Origin: Ophthalmolycus amberensis
Taxonomy: Eukaryota > Chordata > Actinopteri > Perciformes > Zoarcidae
Reading direction: 5' to 3'
DNA: 64,000 nt
NCBI GenBank assembly: GCA_024529925.1
Contig: JAFEUB010000787.1
Coordinates: 2,971,001-3,035,000, forward strand
Part shown: one piece after another, positions 13,406 to 34,891 of the stretch
Position numbering within the stretch: position 1 is the first letter of the stretch
How the letters are laid out: each line of letters opens with the position of its first letter
Notes under the pieces: generated by a model
Database searches by the model: none
The model's input: only the letters and a program-made list of their open reading frames with translations
Told to the model about the DNA's origin: nothing
Made by a program: the position numbers and the translations under genes

Positions 13406-15675
13406 CAGACACAAAGGTGCGTACTCACTCACTCACTCACTCGACCGATCGTACGATTCTCCTGGCAGAGATAGAGAGAGAAATCTCTTAAGTGTTTTCC
13501 TCAAACCCTTGAAAAAGAATGGCAGCACTGATGTGGCAAATAAAGGAGCCAGATGTTCATCTTCACTGCGCAACGCGACAACAATAAACCAGTTTAGACT
13601 GACAGATGTATGCGATGAATACATGTTCCGACGTGGTTGAATGGAGGCAATTGCACTGACATTTATAGACGCCAACTTAATGTCACTCGAGGAGGGAAAA
13701 CATTTGACGACTATAAAAGAAAATCTAACAGACACTGGACATTAATAGCTCAAACTATTACATCACATTTAGACTTGTTAATCGGGAGGCAAGGGATGTT
13801 CATCCTTATTTGCATTTGAATCACATGTTGTGCCATTCAACTGATAATGTGACCCATCTATGCCCACCAACACTGTTACAATGAGGTACAGCGGTGTGTT
13901 ATCATGCGTTCTGGCTTCTTTCTTGCCAACAACATTGTTTCTTGCCCTCTGTATACACCATCTCTGAATCACTTGTCCTCTCCTCTACCTTGCAGTGTAT
14001 TTATTTCCAGTCATAACAACAGCTTTTATGTTGGTTTGGACACTGTGAAAGCTTAAACTATTCTGTCTTTCTGTCCAACCTTCTCCATTATTATACAGTC
14101 CTGCTTCAGCAGCCACTTTAATGACTGACTGAACACTAACAAGGTGTGCAGCACTTCTGTTTGAGCTCTTTTGACTGACCTGTCTTCCTTTTCTCTTTCT
14201 CATTCGATCTGGCTGTGTGTTTTGGAGCTGTGGTGTGTGTGTGTGTGTTGCCTTGTCAACATAAATGATCACATTCATCCTGCAATTATCTGGATTCACT
14301 CAGGGTCACTGAGGGAAATCAAGACTTTGTGTATTGATATGCCTTTTGTTGATGAACAAAAGGCCGAGATATTCTTTATATCAATTGTCTATTGCTAGTC
14401 GAAGGTTGCTTCATTCTCCATGTCTTATTAATCCTGAGTCAGTGTGTGTCCCATTCATTATGTTGAGTTTTAATATACATTCAGAGCTGCCCCCCCCTAC
14501 ATGTACCCATTAGATACCCCAAACAATTTAACATTAATTACAATTCTGGGAAAAGTTACTGTGCAAAAACATCTACCAAGAAGCAATTAAATCTATTGTT
14601 TATTCCAGCTGCAATCTGCTCAAAGCCTGACCTTTACATCACATTCGCTGGGAAATAAACGGAATTCACTGGGTCTGTTTATCTGAGGCCGTTAACAACA
14701 GAGAGCCCAAAATAAATATGCTTGTATTACAATCAAACCACCCTCTTCATTACTGTCCCTGCTTGCTACAGCTTCTCAGACTCCCTGGTGAGAGAATCTG
14801 GGTAGAACAAGACCCGCCAATTTCAGTGTGCTTCAGAGCTGCTGTGTCAGATATATATTGGACGGGAGCTTCTGCCAACATCACAACAGTCTGAGTGTTG
14901 ATGCATTATAATCGAAAGATGCTTTCACTCTGCATGTGTTTGCGGCGTAGCTCTGTTTCTATATATCCCCGTCTCTTTCCTTGCGGCTCCAAGCTGAATG
15001 TGACATTGACTGTAGCAGAACAGCAGGAGACATTTTGTCCTGGCAACGTAACTAGCATGATTAAACATGTAATGCCCTGTAGAGAGAGAGAGAACAAAAG
15101 TGAGTGAGAGCGTTAACAGCATGTGAGAGTCAACACATGCATTACGCCCTCACATGTAAAAGGCAAGCATGCTCGGCAATATGAAGCGCATCATTTAGCT
15201 GCTGGCTGCAGCTAAAGGAAGGAAGATAATTAAAGTTGAAGGATAAAACTGTTCTCTTATTATGACATGAATCAAAATACAGACAAGAGGCACATTTCCA
15301 TTTTCCAAATGCTGAACGTGCCTCTTACTACAAGGACTTGAATATGACTTTGTTATGCATTTTGAATCTGTAAAATGTGGTGTTTACTTAACGTAGCTAC
15401 AATCAATATTACTATAGTAACAATGGATCACTTCACTCCGTGGATGTGAAAGGGGTTGCTCGATATGCATCAAGAATCATCACCTAACTCTGCAGCTCTC
15501 CGCAGCTCTATGTGGAGCTTTATAGAGCTTTATAGTGTCCTTTTAATAAAGCCTCAGCACTGACCAGCGAAGGCCTTATTTTAACTGAAGGAATTATTAT
15601 TCATGCAGGGGCTCAACATGCTAGAAGAGTTGTAAGGCACCCTTGTAAGGACTGGTCAAAAATAATATATTTCGA

Positions 15676-15692
15676 GGGGGGGGGGGGGGGGG
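15676..15692. repeat. Poly(G) run
   Basis: This is a run of about 17 consecutive G bases. It is likely to be unstable and error-prone in assemblies. Confidence 0.85.
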
Positions 15693-15784
15693 TGGGCGCT
15701 GCTAATCTTAATTAACTGAAGTAGTCGTCATTTTTCCATCATTATTCTGCTTACTACCCTCATGTTATTAAATATTCATGTCAT

Positions 15785-15975
15785 ATGCATTGAATGTGTT
15801 GTAAATCTGTTACGTTGTTCATTCTGTACACATGACGTCTATTGCACGTCCATCCTATAGGGATCCCTCCTCTGTTGCTCTCCCTAAGGTTTCTTTCTTT
15901 CCTTTTCTCCCTTTTTTGGGGGATTTTTTCCTGTACTGATGTGAGGGTCCCAGGACAGAGGATGTCATATGAATT
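15785..15975 (+). mobile_element. Second copy of the Rex1/L2-like LINE tail, further truncated
   Basis: It aligns with 10,864-11,056 through TTGAATGTGTTGTAA, a TGTACACATGACGTCTATTGCA-like block, GGGATCCCTCCTCTGTTGCTC, and GATGTGAGGGTCCCAGGACAG. It then jumps to the terminal GAATTGAATGG, lacking the GTAAAGCCC stretch present in the other copy. It has therefore lost part of its 3' end by an internal deletion or belongs to a variant subfamily. It is in the same orientation as the 10.8 kb copy. Confidence 0.7.
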
Positions 15976-16504
15976 GAATGGAAAAGGGTGAAAGCAGAGA
16001 TGTGGCTGAATTAGTAACAGCCGGACTTCATCACATGTGAGTAGTAAGAAAGTAGTGGACAGAGAGGGAAAGTGAGATCACTGGGAATGGAGAGAAAAAG
16101 GAGGAAGGAGAGGAAACAAATGTGACAGAAACCAGAGAGCGCACAGTGGAGGATAGAGCAAGAGAGAGACATGCATTTAATGGAACTGCTGAGAGACGGC
16201 CTCTTTTCACAGTGGCACATCTCTGTAGCCAGAAAGAGACTGTGAGAGGAGAAGAACATAGGGAGTGAGCGATGGAGAGATGGCGGGGTGCAGTCAGGAG
16301 GGATGGGCGTCCAAAAGTTGGGTCCACTTCACAGCAGCACAACACAGTCGTTAGAGAGGGATAATGGATTAGAGGGAGACATAAGGAGAGGAAGAGAGGG
16401 AGAAAAAGAAAAGAAGAGAGCAGGGAAATGATGATAACGTTTGGTTTCCCAGCAGCACGGCACAGCAGAAGCAGAGATAATGATGGAGGGAGAGATACGT
16501 AGAG

Positions 16505-16507
16505 GAG

Positions 16508-16540
<33 letters not shown>

Positions 16541-16559
16541 AGAGAGAGAGAGGGAGGGA
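16505..16559. repeat. (GA)n-rich purine tract
   Basis: GA dinucleotides are interrupted by GGGA units. This is the core of a wider purine-rich stretch on the plus strand (about 16,030-16,690). Confidence 0.9.
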
Positions 16560-16756
16560 ATGGGGAGTGCTGAATGCGAACGCAACTCACATTGAGAAAA
16601 CTCAGCAGTAAGTCAAAAGAATTGCAGAATGGAGAGAACTGGGATGAAGGATGAAAGACAAAAGGAGGGAGGAAGGAAACAGAGAAACAACTGTTTTTAC
16701 TTCTATATGGCGCCACAACAAGGCTGTGAGAAGAAAAGACACTCTTTCGCTCTTTT

Positions 16757-16819
16757 ACACACGCACACACACACACACACACACATACACACACACACGC
16801 ACGCACACACACACACACA
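16757..16819. repeat. (CA)n microsatellite, interrupted
   Basis: This is a CA tract of about 60 bases with a single TA interruption and some GCAC interruptions. It lies just 3' of the purine-rich block. Confidence 0.95.
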
Positions 16820-17694
16820 GTCAAACGCACTCATACAGACAGATATATGCACAGCGGGGGTGAGTTGGAAAAAACGGAGGTGCAAAGTGTGAGAGGAATC
16901 AAAAAAAGAGAGAGACTTTTATAGCAGCAGATGGAAAGATGAAAGTGTTGATTATGGCCTGTGGCCCTGATTCTGATGTGTTTGTGTATCCGTGGAAGTA
17001 TTTCCATACAGTGAAAACAAGTAATTCACAGTGTGCGTCTGTGTGTGACTGCGTACATGCATTTGCCACAACGTTAGCTCTAATTGAGAGACAGTAGCAC
17101 TCACGCTGACAGTGGGGCTGCAAGATAACATGCGTATATTCGCGCACACACCCACAAAAACACAGTCTGCTTCTCCACAGCGTCTTTCTTCTCCCCTACT
17201 GGTTGGGACAGTAATTAGACGAGAACACCAGAAAGCGAGACGGAGAGAGCATCTGGGAAAGATTTGCGAAAGACAAATATTCAGTGTGACACCAGAGTTT
17301 TGCTTTTGACTGTTATGCTTTGGCTTCAAATGCCGCTGACAAAACTTTAGAGTCAGGACAGGGCCAAGAGGAAGTGAAGAGACGGCGAGACAGATAGGGG
17401 GAGACAGGGAGGTATCGGAACAGGAAATGGGACGGGGTAAAGTGTTCACTCTCACACTCTTACAGTTTTTCCTCACTCTTCAACAAGTCTGACTCTCTCG
17501 CTCCTACACAGGTTACCCGTCAGCAGAAATGCCTCCTATGACTGCCAGCTCCTGTCGCCTACCTGCACATTTCAATTACAGCAGAGTTCACAGTCCATTT
17601 GATAACTGTGGCCACTTTAGCTTTTCTTCAGAGTGCAGCTTTGCACCAAAAAAAAAATGACACAGGGAAAGAGTATCATGGTTGTTGCAGTTCT

Positions 17695-17955
17695 CAGTTT
17701 TTTCATCTGTTGTAGATGCTCTCTGGCTGAGGAACACACTGCCCGAACAGCACCCGGGGGCGCCTCAGACACTGTGGTTTCTCTGTAAAACTGGTCCAGA
17801 AACCTCTCTCGACAGCAAGACGTATTCTTTCAACTGCTGGATTATCTTTCCCCTGCTTTTACAGCTTCTTCTTGTCTTCCTGGTGTTAATAATTCTTTCT
17901 TTCTTCTTAGAATTATGTTTCTTTGTAGCATTTTGAGGTTTGCTTTTAATTAAAC
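17695..17955 (+). pseudogene. Decayed LINE 3' relic (L2/CR1-group)
   Basis: The translated stretch ALWLRNTLPEQHPGAPQTLW resembles the conserved carboxy-terminal motif of L2/CR1-group LINE ORF2 (W-N-x-L-P-x-x-x-R..L..F). It is followed by a degraded F-K-x-x-L-K-T-like segment, then T-rich DNA ending in GTAGCATTTTGAGG, which resembles the usual AGCACTTTG tail motif. There is no reverse-transcriptase core. The identification rests on motif resemblance by eye, and both ends are approximate. Confidence 0.5.
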
Positions 17956-18317
17956 GGATGAAAATCGAATTGCTTCATTACTGGATTTAGTTAGACTGTT
18001 CCATAGAATTCTCTGGATGACTCAAACACAGTAACAAATGGTCAATTTGATTCGCCTGTGGTTCTATTCCGTCTCCAATATCCGTAAAAAAAAAGATGTT
18101 TAATCCACTTCACAGGCTGTAATTTGAGGAGCAATATCATCTTTCATTCTACGCCATGTATGAATGTGTCCACCGCACAAATGGCTTCTTTTTTGTTGTT
18201 GTTGCTTTCAAGCACATCCTTCTTGTCCTGCTGGTTTACAATAAACTACAACACAAAATGAAGTGGGCACGTCATTTTCAGCACTTCCGCTCAGCTTATT
18301 GAAACTTCTGTCTGAGG

Positions 18318-18790
18318 TACTGCAACTGTCTTCTGACCACACTTTCTGCACCTCATCCATAAACTGCTGCAGGCACACTTGTTTTCTGTCCTCCTGAATT
18401 CTTGCATGTCACCCTAATCCTGCTCTCCCACGTGCCGACTGCCTGTGGTGGCTCATTTCAGACCCAACACCTGGTGTCCAAGACTGCAAATGAGTGCACA
18501 TCCGCATCCCTCCAGGCCATGGTCTGTCCAGGCTCTGCATACCAGCCAGTCAATGCCATGCACTCTGCTAATGTTGTCTGCTTGGCTCTCCTAATAATGT
18601 GACCTGGTAATCACTCACCCCAGCCCTTGACCCTTCTCCTTCCTGGCTCTGAAAAATATTGGAACGACCTTCCCACCTCAGCCAGGGCCAAAGAGTAGCC
18701 CGACTCAAGCTGAAAATGAATCTCCTCTCGGAAACATTTCACATCCTCTTTAAATCATATCCTCACAGCTTCCTCTACTTCATTCTGTCT
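18318..18790 (+). pseudogene. Second decayed LINE ORF2 relic (carboxy-terminal region)
   Basis: Several shifted frames carry motifs in the order expected for the carboxy-terminal part of an L2/CR1-type LINE. First is a TACTGCAACTGTCTTCTG stretch (Y-C-N..L-L), then LVFCPPEFLHVTLILLSH, which recalls the L-V-x-x-x-P-x-F-x-H-V-T-P-L-L block. Further on is EKYWNDLPTSARAKE, recalling W-N-x-L-P-x-x-x-R-x-A-E-S. Stops and frameshifts break it throughout. It is older than the copies at 28 and 60 kb and of a different subfamily. It may or may not be one insertion with the relic at 17.7 kb. Confidence 0.5.
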
Positions 18791-19729
18791 TCAGCTCTTA
18801 TTTCACTTCACCTGCAACGTGGTCTGCTTTCAAAAGAAGACCGGTGGAGTGCGACCAAATGAAGAATGACGGGCAGATGTGTGCTGAGAGAGGGTTCCTC
18901 TCATTGGACAGCTCACCTCCACTGCACGTTGTTTCAGTTAAAGTTGGGAGTTGTTGTTTTCAACACAGCAGGAACAGCAACTATACCTGTGTGTAAATGC
19001 AAAACTGGATTGTCAACAGCTTGTTTATTATTTTTGGCCCAAAGACCCTTTTGAGTGCAGTGTTCTCCCACAGTATTGTTTATTGCTCTTAAAAGTACGT
19101 ACAACCTTGTTCTGATAAAGTGTACTGTATATCCACCTTATATATCATATGATACCCTTGACCTGCTTGTAAAGTCTCCATTGTATAAATTTATGTTCAG
19201 TCTCTGTTTCTGCCTCTTTTTTCAAAGATTGGAGGTAAACAGTCACAGCCTTTTGCCGATATTAATAAGGCCTCACCATCACTGAGCTAAGGTCATTAAA
19301 TGTGCATGTGGGAGTCGTGACTTTTTATCTATTTCTCTATATTCCTGCTGCACATCTTACAGCTAATATTTAGAACAACTGATTCATTTGTTCCTGTCAA
19401 AGTTGCTCTTTGAGGTGTTCTTTTGTTTGAGGAGATACAACATTAATGTTGAATAACAAAACCAAATCACAGGACTTCTACAAGGCCTTTGATGTAGCAG
19501 TTTACAAAGCAAATCTTGTCAGATGCACTCTCATTGTGTCTCCCTTAGCTCTCTCCCTGTCCCTCTCTTGTCTCCCTCACTCTCCTTGAGACCAATTAGA
19601 CATAGTTCATGGCGTACAGATATTTCCCCCACTGTTCCCATTCCCTCTTGTGCTTCCTCTTTGTGCCTCTCCCTCTATTGGCTCTTGTACGTGCACCGCA
19701 GAGGCTGGTAGCTTGGTGGCCCTGATGAG

Positions 19730-20121
19730 CAAGAATTACCGCCTCGCGGTTGTATGCCTCAACAACCAGTCATGCTGCAGTTCAAATCCATGTCTGTCCA
19801 AAATGGCAAAACTTTATCTGAATAGACATATGTGACATTTTCATAATTAGCGTGTTTCGTCACGGGGACCTTTGACCACTTATTTCTAATCAGTTCATCC
19901 TTACGTCCAGGTAGACTTTTGCGTCAAATTTGATGCAATTTGCTCAAGTCTCTCCCGAGATATCACGAGAATGGGACGCACGTGAGGTCACAGTGATCTT
20001 GAACTTTGACCTCCAAAATCCAGGTCCAGTCCAGGAGGACGTTTGTGTGAAATTCCCTCGAAGGGGTTTCTGAGATATCGCATTTATGACAATGGGACTG
20101 AAGGACGGACGGACAACCCGA
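19730..20121 (+). repeat. Widespread fish interspersed repeat, copy 1 (most complete)
   Basis: It starts near CGGTTGTATGCCTCAACAAC and runs through TGTCTGTCCAAAATG, GACCTTTGACCAC, AATCAGTTCATCCTTACGTC and GAGATATC. It ends in GGACGGACGGACAACCCG. Related copies lie at 43.46 and 53.49 kb in the same orientation. The segment GAGATATC...GAGATATCGC appears twice here, suggesting an internal duplication. No coding capacity is visible. I recognise it as a recurrent teleost repeat but cannot name its class with certainty. Confidence 0.7.
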
Positions 20122-22047
20122 ATCCTGCACACCACCTCTCTATCTTCCTCTCACAGTCAAAGTGAAACAGCCAAAAGCAGAATTCTGGCCTCATGTTTAA
20201 CTATTCACACTCAACAGTCATCTCCTGCTGTGGGTGTGTGTGTGTGTCATCTCAATCAATTTCCCCGAAGGGTAATAATTCAGGGTGAAGCACAAAGGTC
20301 TGGGACATCAGGGAGTTGCTGCATGAATATTCATATATATGCACGTCTGTGTGTTTGTACGTTTTTATGCCACTGACTTAATAAACAGACTTTTTAAAAT
20401 AACGCCTACTTTGTCAGTCGAGATATAGTTTAATCATAAAATGACTATAATTAGTTGACGTGAAGAGGAGAACTCTGCTTTATATGCAGGCTGCTGGGAC
20501 GTAAGCAAACCACATTGCTGGTGACTTTTAAACCAGTGAAGGTCAGCCCACTTAGCCCTGCGGCAGTAGTGTGTTCATGCTCAGTTACATTTCTGAGAGA
20601 TATTTCTGGCTAGCCAAATCAGAAATGATTTACCTGTAGCCAAAGCACAAAGCTCTTCTCACATGAACGGGAAGCACCTGGTTGGCACGCGCAAACGCAC
20701 ACACTGTACAGCATTTACCCTCCACAGAACCACACACACACCAATATATTGAATATATACACGCACAATGGACAAACACATTCTTAAAGAAATCAATGTT
20801 CTCTCTCTCTCTCTTTCTACTCTCTAATGATGCCACGACTAAAATGTTAATTACGGCTAAAAAGAGAAACGATTGTGAATATCAAACAGCAATTGTATCA
20901 TCATCATCATCATCATCATGGTTATTACCACCATTAGCTGCAGCACACGATGAAGGATTCTTTACCAAACAGTGGAAAAATCATCATTTGCTTATTCAGG
21001 TCCTGAAATGTTTCACATGGAGCTTTTAATAAAATATCCTCCTAAATTTTGCACGACTAATTCATCTTAAGAAAATGAACTGTTGCGGGTCCTGGAGCAT
21101 GATAGCGAGAGCACAATGTGCTCATTGTAAAATAGCAGTTATTATTATTTTATTACGTTGCAAAACCATACGCATAGACACAAAATGAGCCGATGAATAA
21201 GAACATATTTAGTGTCTCTCTGTCATTCTATAGTCAATAGAGATACTCAAGGAAACACACAAACCGGTTGGGAAACAGACAGAATGCACATTTATGTGAG
21301 CTTATTTTTTAGTCCTGCTCCCATTGCCCTCTCTTCTCCCCGTCATGGCTCTGTTCCTGCACTGATGGAATTTAAATCCTTCCCTGGGTGTCAATTGTCT
21401 GATCTCACACCTGAGAACGGCCTGGCGGATTCTGGAAAATCTTTGGGGTAGAAAACCAGGATGAGGTCATTATCCCCCAATCAATCCATGTGGAACAAAA
21501 CCTCTCCTCCCTTTTGCTCTCATTTGACTATTGAGCTCAAACAAGAAAAGGTCAATCCACACTCATGACACCCAAAGGACAGCTATAATCAGAGTTTTGA
21601 CATTAAATTGCTTTAGCAATAACGCCTTTTTCTTCTATGCTTCCCCTCCCTCCCATTATCTCTCCATCTTTTACCTTTGAGATGGACCCTGCAAATATGG
21701 TTTGTTGCTGAAATTCATATCCCCATGGCAAAATATGAAACAACAACCCTACTGTGCTCATAAACTAAAACAATATACAAATGATTCTGGGAACCCTTGG
21801 ATTATAGGTCTTGACTTACTCCATTAAAAGGCTACAAAAGAATGAACAGCTTGAACAGGGAAAGCCAACCACATGTTTTCTACTCATTCTGCCTTTACAG
21901 ATCTCCTCACGTAGTTAATCTTATCGTAAGTCATCATGATGTGACGGAAGCAAAAAGACTTAGAACTACAATCTTGTTTTGAAAAACAGTTGTTGAGAAA
22001 ACCTATTTGCGGCATTGTCAACATTTCAGGTCACGTGTCTTCCTTAC
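20122..22047. other. Intron-like DNA just downstream of the M1/pore exon
   Basis: It contains a short (ATC)n tract (20,897-20,919). No grid2 exon or other gene was recognised. The first bases next to the exon (22,043-22,047) are the donor gtaag on the minus strand. Confidence 0.6.
20897..20919. repeat. (ATC)n trinucleotide microsatellite
   Basis: This is about seven consecutive ATC units. Confidence 0.9.
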
Positions 22048-22360
22048 CTTGTTGTACAAAGGAGCCGTACACGAACCACATGGAATTGTACAGTGTTGTC
22101 GAGGACACGGAGCCCATGGGGAGCCGGGGTGGGTTGAGCCAGTTAAGCAAGTACACCAGGATGCCAACGAGGAGCACGGTGCCCGCGATGCACGCCCACA
22201 GGGACAGGTCGAAGGGCGCCAGGCAGGCGAACATGTCGACGGTGCGTTCGGCCTTGCGCAGCAGAACGCCCACAGAATAATCCGTGTAGCGGGTGGTGAA
22301 GTCCACGACGCTCTCTCGCTCAGACGTGATGGTCAGGGCAGAAAGTCCCACATCGGCTCG
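22048..22360 (-). CDS. grid2: grid2 exon: end of S1, first membrane helix M1 and pore loop
   Basis: This 313-nt exon encodes 104 codons plus one base. It enters in phase 0 after an acceptor ending in ctcttgcag and leaves in phase 1 at the donor gtaagg. It begins [15 protein letters not shown], and the arginine at exon residue 15 is the position that contacts the ligand carboxylate in this family (Arg530 in mammalian GluD2 numbering, from memory). [21 protein letters not shown] completes S1. A hydrophobic helix, about residues 51-72 ([21 protein letters not shown]), is M1. The exon ends in the pore loop, [13 protein letters not shown], with the final glycine codon split by the intron. The next expected exon, with the rest of the pore, M3 and the SYTANLAAF gating motif, was not seen below 22,048. 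Confidence 0.96.
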
Positions 22361-32491
<10,131 letters not shown>

Positions 32492-32593
32492 CAGAACAGT
32501 CACGACTCGTAGCACCACTCCTCTCATGTTATTTTCCAATTTCCTGTCTGTCAGCGTGCCGTTCAATCCGTGAACTGGGTCCCACGTTGCCAG
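32492..32593 (-). CDS. grid2: grid2 exon: linker between amino-terminal domain and ligand-binding domain
   Basis: This 102-nt exon encodes 34 codons, from [12 protein letters not shown] to LRVVTVL. Read on the minus strand it is preceded by a pyrimidine-rich acceptor ending in attgcag and followed by the donor gtgagt; both edges are phase 0. The peptide closely matches the stretch of the delta-2 glutamate receptor where the extracellular amino-terminal domain hands over to the S1 part of the ligand-binding domain (family knowledge recalled, not searched). The [21 protein letters not shown] stretch is far closer to GluD2 than to GluD1 as I remember them. GluD2 is a postsynaptic receptor of cerebellar Purkinje cells that binds cerebellin through its amino-terminal domain and D-serine or glycine through the ligand-binding domain. 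The next exon in gene order is at 25,648. The preceding exon was not found in this window. Confidence 0.93.
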
Positions 32594-33911
32594 CTGCAAT
32601 GTAAACAGACACACAAACATACAAGTTAGATTCTCAGACATCGTGGATGAATTGGGTTTACAGAGCGATAAACGGTAAGAGAAGGAAAGCGGCAAATGCA
32701 CCTCAAGCACACAATATCAAAACATTAAAACGACGTCCTTGTGATTCAGAGGGAATACTTGTTGAACAAAGTCAGAGCTGCAATGAGATGTTAACACACA
32801 GTAACAAAGTACAGTAGCCTTGTAACTGTAAACACAAATACTTTTCTATCTCCTTCATACCATATATTTTAATGTCCTACTTTCTATAAAGCCCCACTTT
32901 TGAAAATGAATTTCCTGAACACACCAAGGTGTACCCCAGGTGCACTATGCACTGTACCTGTGGAAATTATGGTAATTTTATTCAAAGCCGCTTTATGAAT
33001 CTGACCCAGACTTCTTTGTGTATCAAATAAACTTCCAGTCTTTTCCCCATTATTTAAGTCCCAAATCATATTTCCTTCATGTGCTGCCTTCCGCTTTCAA
33101 TAAGATATTGTTTCAAGATCAAGCTGCTCTCCCTGTAGAGGTAGCAGAGAAAGAAAAAAAAAAGAGTTGCATGCACCACCACACACGCGTACTGTGATAC
33201 ACACAAAATTGCATGGCTTGATTTGTGCTAGAAGAAAACACAAACACACCAGAGAAGCAGAGGGCATGCTGCAGAGGGAAATATGGGATAATCCATTTCT
33301 CTAAAGCTGGAAGTTACTGTTGAATGTGTTATTCTCTGCCAATTCTGATCAATTCCCTTTTGGGACTAATACTTACTGTGACAAAAAACTGGTTTCTGTT
33401 TAGCGCCGTGGCATGTAGCGAACATTTCATATCCTGTTTGAAGTAGCAATTTAACCCGCTCCTCTGGTCGAATCACTTTGCTGAACATAGTCATTGGACA
33501 CACCCAGAGTAGACCACCACGGGTGGGATTTCCCTCACTGTCCCGTTGCACCAGTTAAGGTAGGGCTATCAGTGTTGCTCAAGGTCCCACTTCACAAGAG
33601 CTTCAGTTTACACAGATTCTAATGAACCAGTTCACGTTCATTTATTCTATTCTTTTTACTCTTTACTTGGTTGGATTCTATGGCGTTAAATTTGTCTTTC
33701 AGACCTATTTTCATGTACGTGAGCACACAAAAAAGCATCAGCGAGCGGAAAAGCGTCGTCACATGGTAGCAGTTCTGCTCCCCATGCACAAATGGAGTCC
33801 TGGTAGCACAGGGCAATAACAAGTGCGAACTTGACCCTCCTTACGCACTCGCTCATTCGTCAAGTTGACTTTTGAGACTTTGGAGGCAAGGACAGAGTAC
33901 ACAGTGGCTGA

Positions 33912-33948
<37 letters not shown>

Positions 33949-34189
33949 GTGAGCGTTGCAAACTGTCCTGAGAGTTAACAACGCTCATGTTCACGACTGT
34001 CATTGTCGGATATATTCAGTTTACCATTAACCAAAAACTTGAAGGCATTCTTATAGATTGAATTCTGGTGACCTCTCATAATCATAGCCCAGCATAGCAC
34101 TGCCCAACTCGACTTTAAATCGAATCAACCATAACTGAACACACCAGTGTAGATGTACAGTCCCTGTGAAAAGTCTGGGTATTACATCC
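32594..34189. other. Intron-like DNA upstream of the linker exon
   Basis: It holds the polypyrimidine tract and acceptor of the 32.59 kb exon at its lower edge and a TGTC microsatellite. I looked on the minus strand for the preceding grid2 exon (expected to end in a GRGVRK-like peptide) and did not find it here or elsewhere up to 64 kb. Confidence 0.55.
33912..33950. repeat. (TGTC)n tetranucleotide microsatellite
   Basis: This is about eight TGTC/CTGT units, ending in one TATC variant. Confidence 0.95.
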
Positions 34190-34197
34190 CTCTAAAG

Positions 34198-34891
34198 CAG
34201 GGGTCTCAAACTCATTTTCACTCCGGGCCACATCAGCATCATGGTCGCCCACAAAGGGCCGGTTGTAAATGTAACTACTCCTAACATATTGTTAAATAAC
34301 TCTCTGCCTTTGATTATTGTTTATTCAAGTGTTAAAATATTGTACATGCAGTTATATAATTGTAAAAATATATTTAAGCACATTTCTGTTATTATAACTT
34401 AAACCCACATTACTCTATCAAAGATCAAACTGTTAAAGAAAATATCAAACACAAGTTATTACAATAACTTTGTTCAAAGCTTAAAATCCTTTCAAGGGTG
34501 CGTTTGCACAATCCCACATGAAGTACTTCATTTGTTTTAAAGTCACGTTTAAAGTATTCTTCAATGTACTCACAATACATTTCCATGTCAAGTGTACAGT
34601 AACCAGCCAAATAGCTGCTTCTGTGACTGTGTGTTTAAGTATCTCATCATTATGACTTTCAATCTCATAATTATGACTTTCAATCTCATAATTTTGACTT
34701 TCTATCATAATTTTGACTTTCTATCATAGTTATGACTTTCTATCGCATAAATTCGACTTTCTATCTCATAATTTCGACTATATTTTTATTATCAAGTCTA
34801 ACTTTAAAAAAAATAAAAAGAATAATCTTTTTTTTTTTTTGCTGCCGGATTCGCGGGCCACATAAAATGACGTGGTGGTTTGAGACCCCTG
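34198..34891. mobile_element. hAT-type MITE (694 bp) with exact 8-bp target duplication
   Basis: The element starts CAGGGGTCTCAAACTC and ends with the reverse complement of CAGGGGTCTCAAACCACC, giving a 14-bp perfect terminal inverted repeat. The octamer CTCTAAAG occurs immediately outside both ends (34,190-34,197 and 34,892-34,899). An 8-bp duplication together with a CAGGGGTC-type terminus is diagnostic of the hAT (Charlie-like) superfamily. GGGCCACATCA near the left and GGGCCACATAA near the right extend the subterminal symmetry. No transposase is encoded. A seven-unit tandem array fills part of the interior. The exact duplication suggests a fairly recent insertion. Confidence 0.93.
34641..34780. 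repeat. Tandem array inside the hAT MITE (about 20-bp unit, 7 copies)
   Basis: Seven head-to-tail units follow the pattern ATCTCATAATTTTGACTTTC, with lengths of 17-21 bp and small indels in units 4 and 5. The array lies wholly inside the MITE, so it was probably carried by it or expanded there after insertion. Confidence 0.85.

Larger units (their letters stand above)
11144..15784. other. Non-coding intron-like DNA
   Basis: No recognisable gene is present. It contains a small palindrome at 12003-12023 (AGATCCTAA and TTAGGATCT around a 3-base spacer), an ACTC tetranucleotide run near 13424-13441, one copy of a dispersed repeat (13.26-13.40 kb) and a G-run at 15676-15692. Confidence 0.6.

Noticed and set aside
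16031..16585. 184-residue open frame on the minus strand
   Set aside because: It is a serine/leucine/proline run produced by the GA-rich purine block read on the opposite strand, with no domain, and overlapping frames are equally open.
1..22047. Search for the next grid2 exon (rest of pore, M3 with SYTANLAAF, S2)
   Set aside because: No minus-strand segment with that peptide was found by eye. The exon is assumed to lie outside the window.
33366..33551. 61-residue minus-strand frame close upstream of the linker exon, considered as the preceding grid2 exon
   Set aside because: The peptide does not resemble the receptor amino-terminal domain, and there is no in-phase donor at the required position.
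34641..34780. Regularly spaced short repeats resembling a CRISPR-like array
   Set aside because: The units are head-to-tail with no unique spacers, vary in length, and lie inside a hAT MITE in a vertebrate genome.
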